Source: Caryophanales bacterium UBA4691 (GTDB taxonomy: Bacteria; Bacillota_I; Bacilli_A; RFN20; CAG-826). Taken from it: a stretch of 10,318 nt of DNA. The position numbers and the translations under genes were made by a program. Shown here one piece after another: positions 1 through 6,592 of this stretch. Every line of letters starts with the position of its first letter. Position 1 is the stretch's first letter. Location: positions 1 through 10,318 of the forward strand of contig DHKP01000027.1 in NCBI GenBank assembly GCA_002404865.1. Direction: 5' to 3'. The notes under the pieces are model-generated. The model had not been told where the DNA came from. It saw nothing but the letters and a program-made list of their open reading frames with translations, and ran no database searches.

Positions 1-24
1 GCTGTCCCTATCGGTCCACATAAG
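1..24 (+). CDS. 3' end of an unidentified plus-strand gene
   Basis: The first eight codons read AVPIGPHK and end in TAA at 22-24. The hairpin of a strong terminator begins only a few bases later, which is the usual spacing for the end of a real gene. The other two plus frames either lack a stop at a sensible place or run through the terminator. Eight residues are too few to name a product. The gene would converge with the glycoside hydrolase gene on the other strand and share its terminator. Confidence 0.5.
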
Positions 25-25
25 T

Positions 26-60
26 AAAAAGGAGGGCGTCGCTTCTCGCCCTCCTTTTTT
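26..60. terminator. Bidirectional intrinsic terminator
   Basis: An 8-bp perfect GC-rich stem (31-38 GGAGGGCG with 47-54 CGCCCTCC) closes an 8-base loop. It is flanked by five A on the left and six T on the right, so each strand has a stem followed by a T tract. It lies 2 bases after the stop of the plus-strand partial gene and about 10 bases after the stop of the minus-strand glycoside hydrolase gene, so it probably ends both transcripts. Confidence 0.93.
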
Positions 61-70
61 ATAATGATAA

Positions 71-3000
71 CTAGTTTATGTTCTTTTTCCTTTTGGATGT
101 ATTAGTGATAATAGAAGCAACAAGCCAGATGGAAGCGGCTATAGCAAAAGCATTCATCATAACGACAAAAATGTTTCTAGCGATAATCCAATTAGGAGTG
201 ATCACGCTGACATTCGCTTTCGTATTGGTGGCTAATCCGTTTACACGGTTTCCATGCACTGCTGAATACATGATTCGATGAGCCGCTTCTCTCATTGCCC
301 AAGCAATAGCCGAAGCGTCTTTTTTGGCAAATTCTAATGTGTCTTTAGCTAGCCAATCGCCATCAGGAAGATCTTGTCCACAAAGTAATGAGCCGGTCAT
401 GCTCATATAACCTTCTTGATACCAGTCGGTGATAGCAAATCCTTCTAGCCCTGCTTCTTCTCTAAGCCAAGCAGTTAAGAGGTTATGACTGTGCCCTGAC
501 CACACCGCACCAACCCGGGAGAAACTTGTCATCACATTTCTAGCGCCTCCTAAACGAATCGCGAGGTCGTATGGTTTTAGGTAGAGTTCTCGTAATGATT
601 GTTCATTGATCCAAGAACTATGAGAAATTCGATTTGTTTCTTGCTCGTTTAAGGCAATATGCTTGGTGTAAACATTTAAACCTTTTTTGTTGCATCCTTT
701 TGATAAATAAGCGGCCGTGTATCCAGATAAAGTCGCATCTTCGCTTATGCTTTCGCATGCTCTTCCGTGCTTCGAATTGCGGTGAAGATTGACGGTAAAT
801 GCATAGACGCCATTCGCGCCAGACCACAAGGCTTCTTCACCCATGCTTTCCCCTACTTTCTCCATGAGTGCGTTATTGAAAGTTGCAGCGACAATCGATG
901 GGCAAGAGTAAGCGACAGTGTATTCTGATTTATCTAAGTCTTCATAAAGATTAGCGAAGCCGTTTGTTCCTTGGGTATTGCGGTATTTGCCAAATCCTTC
1001 TTGCATGATCCCGTTCGGACCGTTTGGGTCATAGGTTCCCGGATAGATGAAACCATTGCTTGGATTTTCAACGGTAATCGTACCCCTCAAACCACTATAA
1101 ACCATTTTTGCGGTTTGCTCAAAGGAGAGTTGGTCAAGGCAAGACTCCCATTTAGGATCATTATAAGGAATGAACTCGCCGGTCTCAGGAATTTGGCGCA
1201 TATCTTGCCAGTTGATATTATTCTTTTGGTTATATTTTGGATAATTTCTACCATCATTTTTCACTTCATCGAGCTTATAAATTCTATCATTCCCGTTTTC
1301 GTCTTTCTTTAAAATGGCTTTTCCCTTGTCGGAGGAATATTGCTCCTCGATTTTCTTTGACCATTTAATAATTCCATTCGCATTTTCCTTATCTGGTAAA
1401 AAGAACGTGCCGTCCGCGTCCATTTTTGGGAGGGTCTTCATCCAATCGAAACGTGAAAAATATTGAATGGAAGAATTCGTCTCATCGCCAAGTCGTTTTA
1501 AATCACTATAATCGAAAAGATTGCTGATTTGCGTGGTTTTTCCTTTTCTAGTCACTGAAGAATAACGGTCTTTTGACGCTTCTAGCATCGTTACTTTATT
1601 AACTAAGGAGGGATTACCAACGTCAAGAGGAGAACTGCTTTTTAATTTCCCTTTGTGGGCAAGAATGTTATTAATTGCCTCGTGAGCCCCATTTCCTAGA
1701 GCAAAATAATAATCCCCTTTATCTAGATAATAAGTTTTTGCATTGTACGCGTCATAGGAAGCGAATTCTCTCCCTTCCACTTTTATCTCGATGGTTTCCT
1801 TTTCGCCAGGTTTTAATTTTTTCGTTTTAGCAAAATTCGTAAGGGCAACGGAAGGGATTTCCATGTTATTTTCTTTCGCGTAATCCGAATATGGTTTTTG
1901 CAAATAAACCGCAACCACATCTTTTCCCGCGTTGTTGCCCTTATTGGTAACATCGACGGATAAAGTGTATTCATCCTTTTGTTTATCGTAATTCTGTTTG
2001 AAGTTTGAATAAGCAAATTTTGTGTAAGATAAGCCATATCCAAAGGGATATTTCACAACGGAATGATAATCGAATTCACCGGCGTTTCCTCTCCCCAATA
2101 TTGCGTCTTCGTAACGCGTTTCCGTATAACGATATCCCGAATACATTCCTTCTTGATAAAAAACATAAGAAGGGGTTGAAGAATAGTATTTGTTCTTCTT
2201 TTCATAACGGAAGCTTCCGTAATTTGGAGTGGTTGGTTCATAGGCATTTTTGGTATACCACGTGTCAGGAAGTTTTCCAGAAGGAGAGACACCGCCAACA
2301 AGAATATCGCATATCGCATGAACGCCGCTTGTCCCAGGCAAGCCAACCCACAAAACCGCATCGATCCCGTATTCTTTTTCATCTACAAAATCGAGGTCGA
2401 TTTGATTTGCGCTATTGATTAAAAGAATGATCTTGCTAAATGTTCCCGCGTCTTTTTCTTCTTTCATCCCCTTTAATACGGATTTTTCATTATCATCAAG
2501 TTTAAGATAATCAGCCTTTAAATCAACTCCTTCCGTGCCGATGCGACTAAGTAGAAATATGCCAGCATCCGCTTTTTCTTTTTTCGCCTCATTCGGTATC
2601 ACACTCCAAGGCGCTTCGCCGATTGTCGCTACTTTCTGATTCCCAACTGAATTCTTTCTACCGTATGGCTTAATGTTACGATCGCTATTTTCCGTGTAAA
2701 AGCGATCCAAGCTCTCATTCATTAATAATCCTGCTTCTTTGAATCCTTTTTGGAAGCCAACGCATTTCTTATCTTCATAGTATTTGTTGATAATCGCGCC
2801 ACCTCCGCCTGAAAGCACCGGGATGGTAGAAGAAGCACTAAACAAACTTACTTTGTTTCCTTTTGCTAAAGGCAGGGAATCCCTTTCGTTCTTTAGCAAA
2901 GTCACTCCTTCGCTTTCTGCCGCATTACAAACATTCATCGAAGCCGCTTTAACTTCCGCTACGCTTTTATATTGAGTGGGGAAAACGATGCTATCTTTAG

Positions 3001-3157
3001 AGAAACTTGTTTTCTTTTCATACCCTCCAAAGAAAACGTTCGTGATGGTGCTTTCGTTTTTCATGGAGATTATCGCCATGAAATTTGTGACTACCGCTAA
3101 AACACCAAATACGTTAAAAAGTATTTTCGCTCCTAACGCTGATCCTTTATTTTTCAT
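71..3157 (-). CDS. Membrane-anchored GH3 glycoside hydrolase with permuted domain order
   Basis: This 1028-residue protein is a family 3 glycoside hydrolase, probably beta-glucosidase-like; the substrate cannot be read from sequence. Helix 1 spans about 9-31 and helix 2 about 990-1016, followed by a KRKK tail, so both ends should be cytoplasmic and the bulk extracellular. Domains are reversed. The GH3 C-terminal domain comes first (about 78-300, with GVTLLKNE at 84-91, IGTEG at 206-210 and SPSGKLPDTW at 291-300). A fibronectin III-like domain follows (about 370-490, starting PFGYGLSYT), then an unassigned stretch (about 500-675), then the catalytic TIM barrel (about 678-970). Barrel motifs are DPNGPNGIM, GRACESISED, TKHIALNEQETNR and AITDW. 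By family knowledge D911 is the likely nucleophile and E209 the candidate acid/base. The start has an AGAGGT ribosome site at 3166-3171. It overlaps the upstream membrane-protein gene by 11 bases, so it is the last gene of that operon. Confidence 0.92.
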   Translation of the reverse strand: MKNKGSALGAKILFNVFGVLAVVTNFMAIISMKNESTITNVFFGGYEKKTSFSKDSIVFPTQYKSVAEVKAASMNVCNAAESEGVTLLKNERDSLPLAKGNKVSLFSASSTIPVLSGGGGAIINKYYEDKKCVGFQKGFKEAGLLMNESLDRFYTENSDRNIKPYGRKNSVGNQKVATIGEAPWSVIPNEAKKEKADAGIFLLSRIGTEGVDLKADYLKLDDNEKSVLKGMKEEKDAGTFSKIILLINSANQIDLDFVDEKEYGIDAVLWVGLPGTSGVHAICDILVGGVSPSGKLPDTWYTKNAYEPTTPNYGSFRYEKKNKYYSSTPSYVFYQEGMYSGYRYTETRYEDAILGRGNAGEFDYHSVVKYPFGYGLSYTKFAYSNFKQNYDKQKDEYTLSVDVTNKGNNAGKDVVAVYLQKPYSDYAKENNMEIPSVALTNFAKTKKLKPGEKETIEIKVEGREFASYDAYNAKTYYLDKGDYYFALGNGAHEAINNILAHKGKLKSSSPLDVGNPSLVNKVTMLEASKDRYSSVTRKGKTTQISNLFDYSDLKRLGDETNSSIQYFSRFDWMKTLPKMDADGTFFLPDKENANGIIKWSKKIEEQYSSDKGKAILKKDENGNDRIYKLDEVKNDGRNYPKYNQKNNINWQDMRQIPETGEFIPYNDPKWESCLDQLSFEQTAKMVYSGLRGTITVENPSNGFIYPGTYDPNGPNGIMQEGFGKYRNTQGTNGFANLYEDLDKSEYTVAYSCPSIVAATFNNALMEKVGESMGEEALWSGANGVYAFTVNLHRNSKHGRACESISEDATLSGYTAAYLSKGCNKKGLNVYTKHIALNEQETNRISHSSWINEQSLRELYLKPYDLAIRLGGARNVMTSFSRVGAVWSGHSHNLLTAWLREEAGLEGFAITDWYQEGYMSMTGSLLCGQDLPDGDWLAKDTLEFAKKDASAIAWAMREAAHRIMYSAVHGNRVNGLATNTKANVSVITPNWIIARNIFVVMMNAFAIAASIWLVASIITNTSKRKKNIN

Positions 3158-3602
3158 TGTTTTTTACCTCTTTTTGTTTTCTAATCATGTTGAGCCAAGC
3201 GAATAGATTCGCAAAAGCGAATAACGCAAATAAAACGACCGCAAAAGTGATGATTAGTTTTACATTATTATCAGCTAGATTAATCCCCATCCCTTTTGTT
3301 GCAAGCGAAAATAAGTAGGGGTAAATCGCATAAATATGCATCATCAAAGCAAACAAATTAGTTGTTGCAAGAACTACAGATCCGCTTTTTGGACTCCAAT
3401 AAGAAAAAATGAAGAATAATATCGAACCAGTAATAAGTAAAACGATTGGCCAAATCGACGCATATTCTTTTAGGGCGCAGAATAAGTAAATAAAACCAAA
3501 TAGGAAAGAGAGGAGAGAGAGGAAATTTGCTAGATAGAAAGAAAACTTTTTCTCCTTAAAATAAGACTTTAGTAGCGGCGTGAAATTAGCTATTGCTTTC
3601 AT
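3147..3602 (-). CDS. Four-helix integral membrane protein of unknown function
   Basis: This 151-residue protein is dominated by four hydrophobic segments, at about 22-43, 51-68, 75-100 and 114-139. A basic N-terminal stretch (KSYFKEKK, 12-19) and a charged C-terminal tail (RKQKEVKNNEK) are both consistent with cytoplasmic ends. No catalytic or ligand motif is visible and I do not recognise the family. A perfect AGGAGG ribosome site at 3612-3617 lies inside the last codons of the upstream lipoprotein gene, 9 bases before the ATG. The gap to the lipoprotein stop is only 4 bases and its own stop lies 11 bases inside the glycoside hydrolase gene. This position suggests a role with the lipoprotein and hydrolase at the cell surface, such as a membrane partner or export/anchoring helper; that is inference from context only. 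Confidence 0.85.
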   Translation of the reverse strand: MKAIANFTPLLKSYFKEKKFSFYLANFLSLLSFLFGFIYLFCALKEYASIWPIVLLITGSILFFIFSYWSPKSGSVVLATTNLFALMMHIYAIYPYLFSLATKGMGINLADNNVKLIITFAVVLFALFAFANLFAWLNMIRKQKEVKNNEK

Positions 3603-3606
3603 GAAT

Positions 3607-4794
3607 TCATTCCTCCTGTGTGCTTACGCTTTTCTTTGATTCGGGATCATATTTTTCTATGGCCTCATCGAATTTCGCTTCAAAGCTTCTTACGACCCCT
3701 CTTTCTTCTAAAGCAATCGCCATTTCATAGGATTTTTCCTCATGATTAACGATTACCACCTCCTTACTCGTAACGGGAGAATAAACGGTGTTTTCTTTAG
3801 CGATCGCAATACCTAGTTTTCCATTTTTTATCGGTTTAACTAGCTCCACGATTGGATAAATATCGTTAATGTCTTTTGTTACTTTTTTATAATTTTGATA
3901 TTCCAAAACGGAAGTAGAAAAAGGAACTTTATAGCCAACACTTTCGCCTTTTTTAAGCGTGATTGTTTCTTTGCTAATAGAAGTCGCAACGCTCAAATCA
4001 AAGCTAAATGGTTCAGGAGTTTGATAGGCTTTGAAGGATATCTCATCATCTCCAAAATTCTCGAAATTATAGGTGAAGGTGTATTGCTCCTCCTTTTTTA
4101 GCCCCGCAATGGTATTTGGCTCGCCCACTGCGGTAACAATTCTAGTGAAATTACCAGTATCGCCTTCGATGGATAAAACGCTGCCCGCTAAGAAATCCTC
4201 TTTGGAATTGCCGTTAATATCTACGTCTGTGTTTTCTATTTTTGCCTCAAACTGAGGATTGAGTTTCAAGTTAGGACTCTTTTGAAGCGTATCTTTCAAT
4301 TGCTTATTGCCCGGGTTAGCGCTTGAATAGTCGATGCCATTGCCCCCACTAAAAGTGGTCCCTGGATTTAAGACAGAAAAATAAGGTGGTTCTTTATCGC
4401 TTATGATAAGCTCGATTTCCGTATCTTCTTTTGGCATTCTGAAGCGATATAGTTCCACTGCTTTCCCGCTAGAAAGAATCCTTACTCCCGTGACATATCC
4501 TTTGCCATTGTAACTAAATTTCGGCAAATGGGAATTTTCCTTTAATTTGATTTCTTTTTCTAAATTTAAGAAAGCCGCTGCTTCATTTTTTAAAACAAGG
4601 CGAAATTGATTGCTTTTGTCTAATCCAAAATGGGTAACCGCATCAAAAAGAGATAGATCTTGCTTTAAAGAAAGGGGCCCTGCTATATCGAGTTTATTAC
4701 CTCTAATCTCTAAGCAACCAGTCAAAAGGGCGAAAAAAAGAAGAGGGGAAAGAGCAATCCAATGCGCTATAGGGCTACTTTTCACTTTTCCCAT
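3607..4794 (-). CDS. Secreted lipoprotein of unknown function
   Basis: This 395-residue protein begins with a type II signal peptide: a basic start (MGKVK), a hydrophobic core (about 12-24) and the lipobox LTGC with Cys27 as the lipidation site. Cys27 is the only cysteine. The mature part is hydrophilic and looks beta-rich, with Gly/Asn-rich turns (SGGNGIDYSSANPGNK, 149-164). An acidic loop DVDINGNSKED (190-200) resembles a calcium-binding loop but lacks canonical EF-hand or dockerin spacing. I recognise no family. Plausible roles are carbohydrate binding or surface assembly, inferred only from the glycoside hydrolase downstream. The ATG at 4794 is the only sensible start, because an in-frame TGA lies three codons upstream and the signal peptide follows directly. 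It lacks a good Shine-Dalgarno of its own and overlaps a short ORF by 20 bases, so translation may depend on that ORF. It ends in TGA. Confidence 0.88.
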   Translation of the reverse strand: MGKVKSSPIAHWIALSPLLFFALLTGCLEIRGNKLDIAGPLSLKQDLSLFDAVTHFGLDKSNQFRLVLKNEAAAFLNLEKEIKLKENSHLPKFSYNGKGYVTGVRILSSGKAVELYRFRMPKEDTEIELIISDKEPPYFSVLNPGTTFSGGNGIDYSSANPGNKQLKDTLQKSPNLKLNPQFEAKIENTDVDINGNSKEDFLAGSVLSIEGDTGNFTRIVTAVGEPNTIAGLKKEEQYTFTYNFENFGDDEISFKAYQTPEPFSFDLSVATSISKETITLKKGESVGYKVPFSTSVLEYQNYKKVTKDINDIYPIVELVKPIKNGKLGIAIAKENTVYSPVTSKEVVIVNHEEKSYEMAIALEERGVVRSFEAKFDEAIEKYDPESKKSVSTQEE

Positions 4795-4879
4795 ATTCTT
4801 GACTCACGATAGAAAGGCTAAAGAATTCTTCCCTGCCTAATAGATGAAGATTATTAACGCAAAGTAGCAATGCGCCCAT
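4775..4879 (-). CDS. Short leader-type ORF overlapping the lipoprotein gene
   Basis: A 34-codon ORF starts MGALLLCVNNLHLLGREE and ends in TAG at 4775-4777. It has the best ribosome binding site of its operon, AAGGAGG at 4887-4893, seven bases before the ATG. It runs 20 bases into the lipoprotein gene in another frame. Its N-terminal third is hydrophobic and the rest is charged; I recognise no family. The simplest reading is a small protein or leader peptide whose translation brings ribosomes to the weakly signalled lipoprotein start. A lipoprotein gene with an ancestral frameshift at its 5' end is less likely, since the lipoprotein already has a complete signal peptide. Confidence 0.45.
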   Translation of the reverse strand: MGALLLCVNNLHLLGREEFFSLSIVSQEYGKSEK

Positions 4880-4886
4880 CGAGAAA

Positions 4887-4893
4887 CCTCCTT
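4887..4893 (-). promoter_or_regulatory. Strong Shine-Dalgarno of the short ORF
   Basis: AAGGAGG on the minus strand lies 7 bases before the ATG at 4879. Nothing similar precedes the lipoprotein ATG at 4794, so this is the main ribosome entry site for the first part of the operon. It is the chief support for treating 4879-4775 as translated. Confidence 0.7.
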
Positions 4894-5196
4894 TTTTCTT
4901 TTCCGCTTTAGGCAAAGTAGATAACAATGAAATTATACATTTTTGCCGCGTTGTATATATTTCCATTAAATACAAGCAAGCAGCAATGTGTGAATTGCAT
5001 AATTTTTATATATTCATTGCACTTTTTTGATTAGTTCTTATCGCGTTTTTTATCGTTAAAAACAAAATGAATAAAATATTTTTCTTATCGTATAGCTCAA
5101 TGATTAAGTTCTTTTTTCAAGGGAATAAAGATGCAGTTAGCCGCAAAACGCCCATAAACAAAGATTCTGATCATTAGAGGCCCTCACTTCTTCAAC
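4894..5196. other. AT-rich intergenic region with no gene
   Basis: About 300 bases separate the tuf terminator from the lipoprotein operon. The stretch is strongly AT-rich, with runs of A and T and no ORF with a plausible start on either strand. It contains the candidate -10 box at 4932-4937 and short imperfect inverted repeats around GCAATG/CATTGC (4983-5021). I see no tRNA-like or recognisable riboswitch fold. Confidence 0.6.
4932..4937 (-). promoter_or_regulatory. Candidate -10 box of the lipoprotein/GH3 operon
   Basis: A perfect TATAAT on the minus strand lies 53 bases upstream of the short-ORF ATG and about 39 bases before its Shine-Dalgarno. No good -35 hexamer is visible 16-18 bases upstream; that stretch is AT-rich (ATATAT). 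A weaker alternative is TTGCTT with TATACA at 16-base spacing slightly upstream. In an AT-rich region a lone -10 box is only suggestive, although the position is right for this operon. Confidence 0.4.
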
Positions 5197-5223
5197 AAAA
5201 AAAGACGCCCCTTTCGAGACGTC
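5197..5223 (-). terminator. Intrinsic terminator of tuf
   Basis: On the minus strand an 8-bp stem (GACGTCTC with GGGGCGTC, two G-T pairs) closes a GAAA tetraloop and is followed directly by seven T. It begins 27 bases after the tuf stop codon. It is a textbook Rho-independent terminator and separates tuf from the lipoprotein operon downstream. Confidence 0.93.
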
Positions 5224-5249
5224 AATTTTATGTAATTAGGATAATCTAA

Positions 5250-6467
5250 TTAGTGAAGAATCTCAGCGACAGTTCCGGCGCCGACAGTCTTACCACCTTC
5301 ACGGATGGAGAACTTGGTTCCCTTTTCTAGAGCGATTGGGTGAATGAGTTCAACGGTGAAGGTAACGTGGTCACCAGGCATAACCATATCGGTTCCGGCA
5401 GGAAGAGTGATCGAGCCAGTGATATCGGTGGTACGGAAGAAGAATTGTGGACGATAGCCGTTTAAGAAAGCGGTGTGACGGCCACCCTCTTCTTTGGTGA
5501 GGATGTAGACGGTCGCGGTGAATTTGTCGTGTGGGACGATGGATCCTGGCTTAGCAAGGACTTGTCCACGTTCGACTTGGTCATGGGTGATACCACGGAG
5601 AAGAACGCCGACGTTGTCTCCGCCTTCCGCGAAGTCAAGGGTCTTACGGAACATCTCTAGACCAGTGATAACAGTCTTTTGGGTTGGACGAATACCGACG
5701 ATTTCGGCTTCATCATTGAGGTGAGCAACACCACGTTCGACTCTACCAGTGACGACAGTGCCACGGCCAGAGATGGTAAGGACGTCTTCGATAGGAAGAA
5801 GGAATGGCTTATCATCGTCACGGACTGGGTCTGGGACGTAGGTATCTAACGCATTGAGTAACTCAAGGATTGGCTTGACGTTTGGATCATTGAGATCTTT
5901 GGCTTCGCCAGCGAGTTTCGCGCTGCCACGAACGATTGGGGTGTCATCGCCTGGGAATCCGTATTTGTTAAGAAGATCGCGGACATCCATTTCAACGATG
6001 TCGATAAGTTCTGGATCGTCGACCATATCGCATTTGTTAAGGAAGACGATGATGTAAGGAACGCCGACTTGACGAGCAAGAAGGACGTGCTCACGGGTTT
6101 GTGGCATAACGCCATCAGCGGCACTAACAACAAGGATTGCGGCGTCCATTTGGGCGGCGCCGGTAATCATGTTCTTGACGTAGTCAGCGTGCCCTGGGCA
6201 GTCAACGTGGGCATAGTGACGTTTCGCGGTTTCGTACTCTTCGTGAGCGGTATTGATTGTAATACCACGAGCTTTTTCTTCTGGGCTGCTATCGATTTGG
6301 GAATAAGCCATATCGACGGCGTTTCCGTCTTTTCCACCGGTGGCTTTGCCAACCATAGAAAGGACGTGGGTGATAGCGGCGGTAAGTGTGGTCTTACCGT
6401 GGTCGACGTGACCGATGGTGCCAACGTTAAGATGGACACGATCACGGTTGAATTTTTCTTTTGCCAT
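5250..6467 (-). CDS. tuf: Elongation factor Tu
   Basis: EF-Tu is the cytoplasmic GTPase that delivers aminoacyl-tRNA to the ribosomal A site. At 405 residues it is slightly longer than the usual 393-397. The GTPase motifs are intact: GHVDHGKT (19-26), the switch I Thr in RGIT (67-70), DCPGH (89-93), NKCD (144-147) and GSA (181-183). Domains 2 and 3 follow, with GRGTVVTGRVERG, KEEGGRHTAF, YRPQFFFRTTDITG and the C-terminal FSIREGGKTVGAGTV. The extra length comes from about 7 residues in a Gly/Lys-rich segment (about 38-52) just before switch I. A GGAGGA ribosome site at 6477-6482 lies 9 bases before the ATG. It lies 125 bases downstream of fusA with its own likely promoter, so it can be made from the str operon and independently. 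It ends at a strong terminator instead of continuing into rpsJ. Confidence 0.98.
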   Translation of the reverse strand: MAKEKFNRDRVHLNVGTIGHVDHGKTTLTAAITHVLSMVGKATGGKDGNAVDMAYSQIDSSPEEKARGITINTAHEEYETAKRHYAHVDCPGHADYVKNMITGAAQMDAAILVVSAADGVMPQTREHVLLARQVGVPYIIVFLNKCDMVDDPELIDIVEMDVRDLLNKYGFPGDDTPIVRGSAKLAGEAKDLNDPNVKPILELLNALDTYVPDPVRDDDKPFLLPIEDVLTISGRGTVVTGRVERGVAHLNDEAEIVGIRPTQKTVITGLEMFRKTLDFAEGGDNVGVLLRGITHDQVERGQVLAKPGSIVPHDKFTATVYILTKEEGGRHTAFLNGYRPQFFFRTTDITGSITLPAGTDMVMPGDHVTFTVELIHPIALEKGTKFSIREGGKTVGAGTVAEILH

Positions 6468-6512
6468 TGTGTTTTTTCCTCCAAAAATGGTTTTCTAACG
6501 ACACGCTAGATA

Positions 6513-6541
6513 ATATTAGAGCAAGTAACTTCGTTTGACAA
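6513..6541 (-). promoter_or_regulatory. Sigma-A-like promoter for tuf
   Basis: On the minus strand TTGTCA (6536-6541, one mismatch to TTGACA) is followed after exactly 17 bases by TAATAT (6513-6518). It sits in the fusA-tuf spacer and would start transcription about 40 bases before the tuf ATG. The same -10 hexamer and spacing occur in the rpsL promoter, which supports the call. Confidence 0.65.
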
Positions 6542-6549
6542 TCATTTAC

Positions 6550-6576
6550 GTAGTAAAGGAATAATTCCCTTACTAC
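6550..6576. repeat. Inverted repeat between fusA and tuf
   Basis: Two 12-base arms (GTAGTAAAGGAA and TTCCCTTACTAC on the plus strand, with one G-T pair in RNA) flank a 3-base loop. The repeat begins about 17 bases after the fusA stop and ends just before the tuf -35 box. There is no T tract on either side, so it is not a classical intrinsic terminator. It could be a partial terminator, an RNA processing or stabilising hairpin, or a protein-binding site. Confidence 0.75.
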
Positions 6577-6592
6577 ATAAAGAATGCACAAA

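Noticed and set aside
1..20. Possible 3' end of a tRNA (CCA at 17-19)
   Set aside because: The bases where the T loop should be do not fit the conserved TTCRA pattern, the implied acceptor end is unusual, and a protein frame ending directly before the terminator explains the bases better.
2005..2418. 137-codon plus-strand open frame inside the GH3 gene
   Set aside because: It lies opposite the Fn3-like and C-terminal GH3 domains, is low in protein-like patterning and has no family match; it is a shadow frame.
4983..5021. Short inverted repeat GCAATG...CATTGC upstream of the lipoprotein operon
   Set aside because: Six-base arms with a long spacer in AT-rich DNA are expected by chance; there is no supporting symmetry around the candidate promoter.
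5854..6509. Long plus-strand open frames opposite tuf, and similar ones opposite fusA and rpsG
   Set aside because: They mirror highly conserved, codon-biased genes on the minus strand and have no ribosome sites or recognisable motifs.
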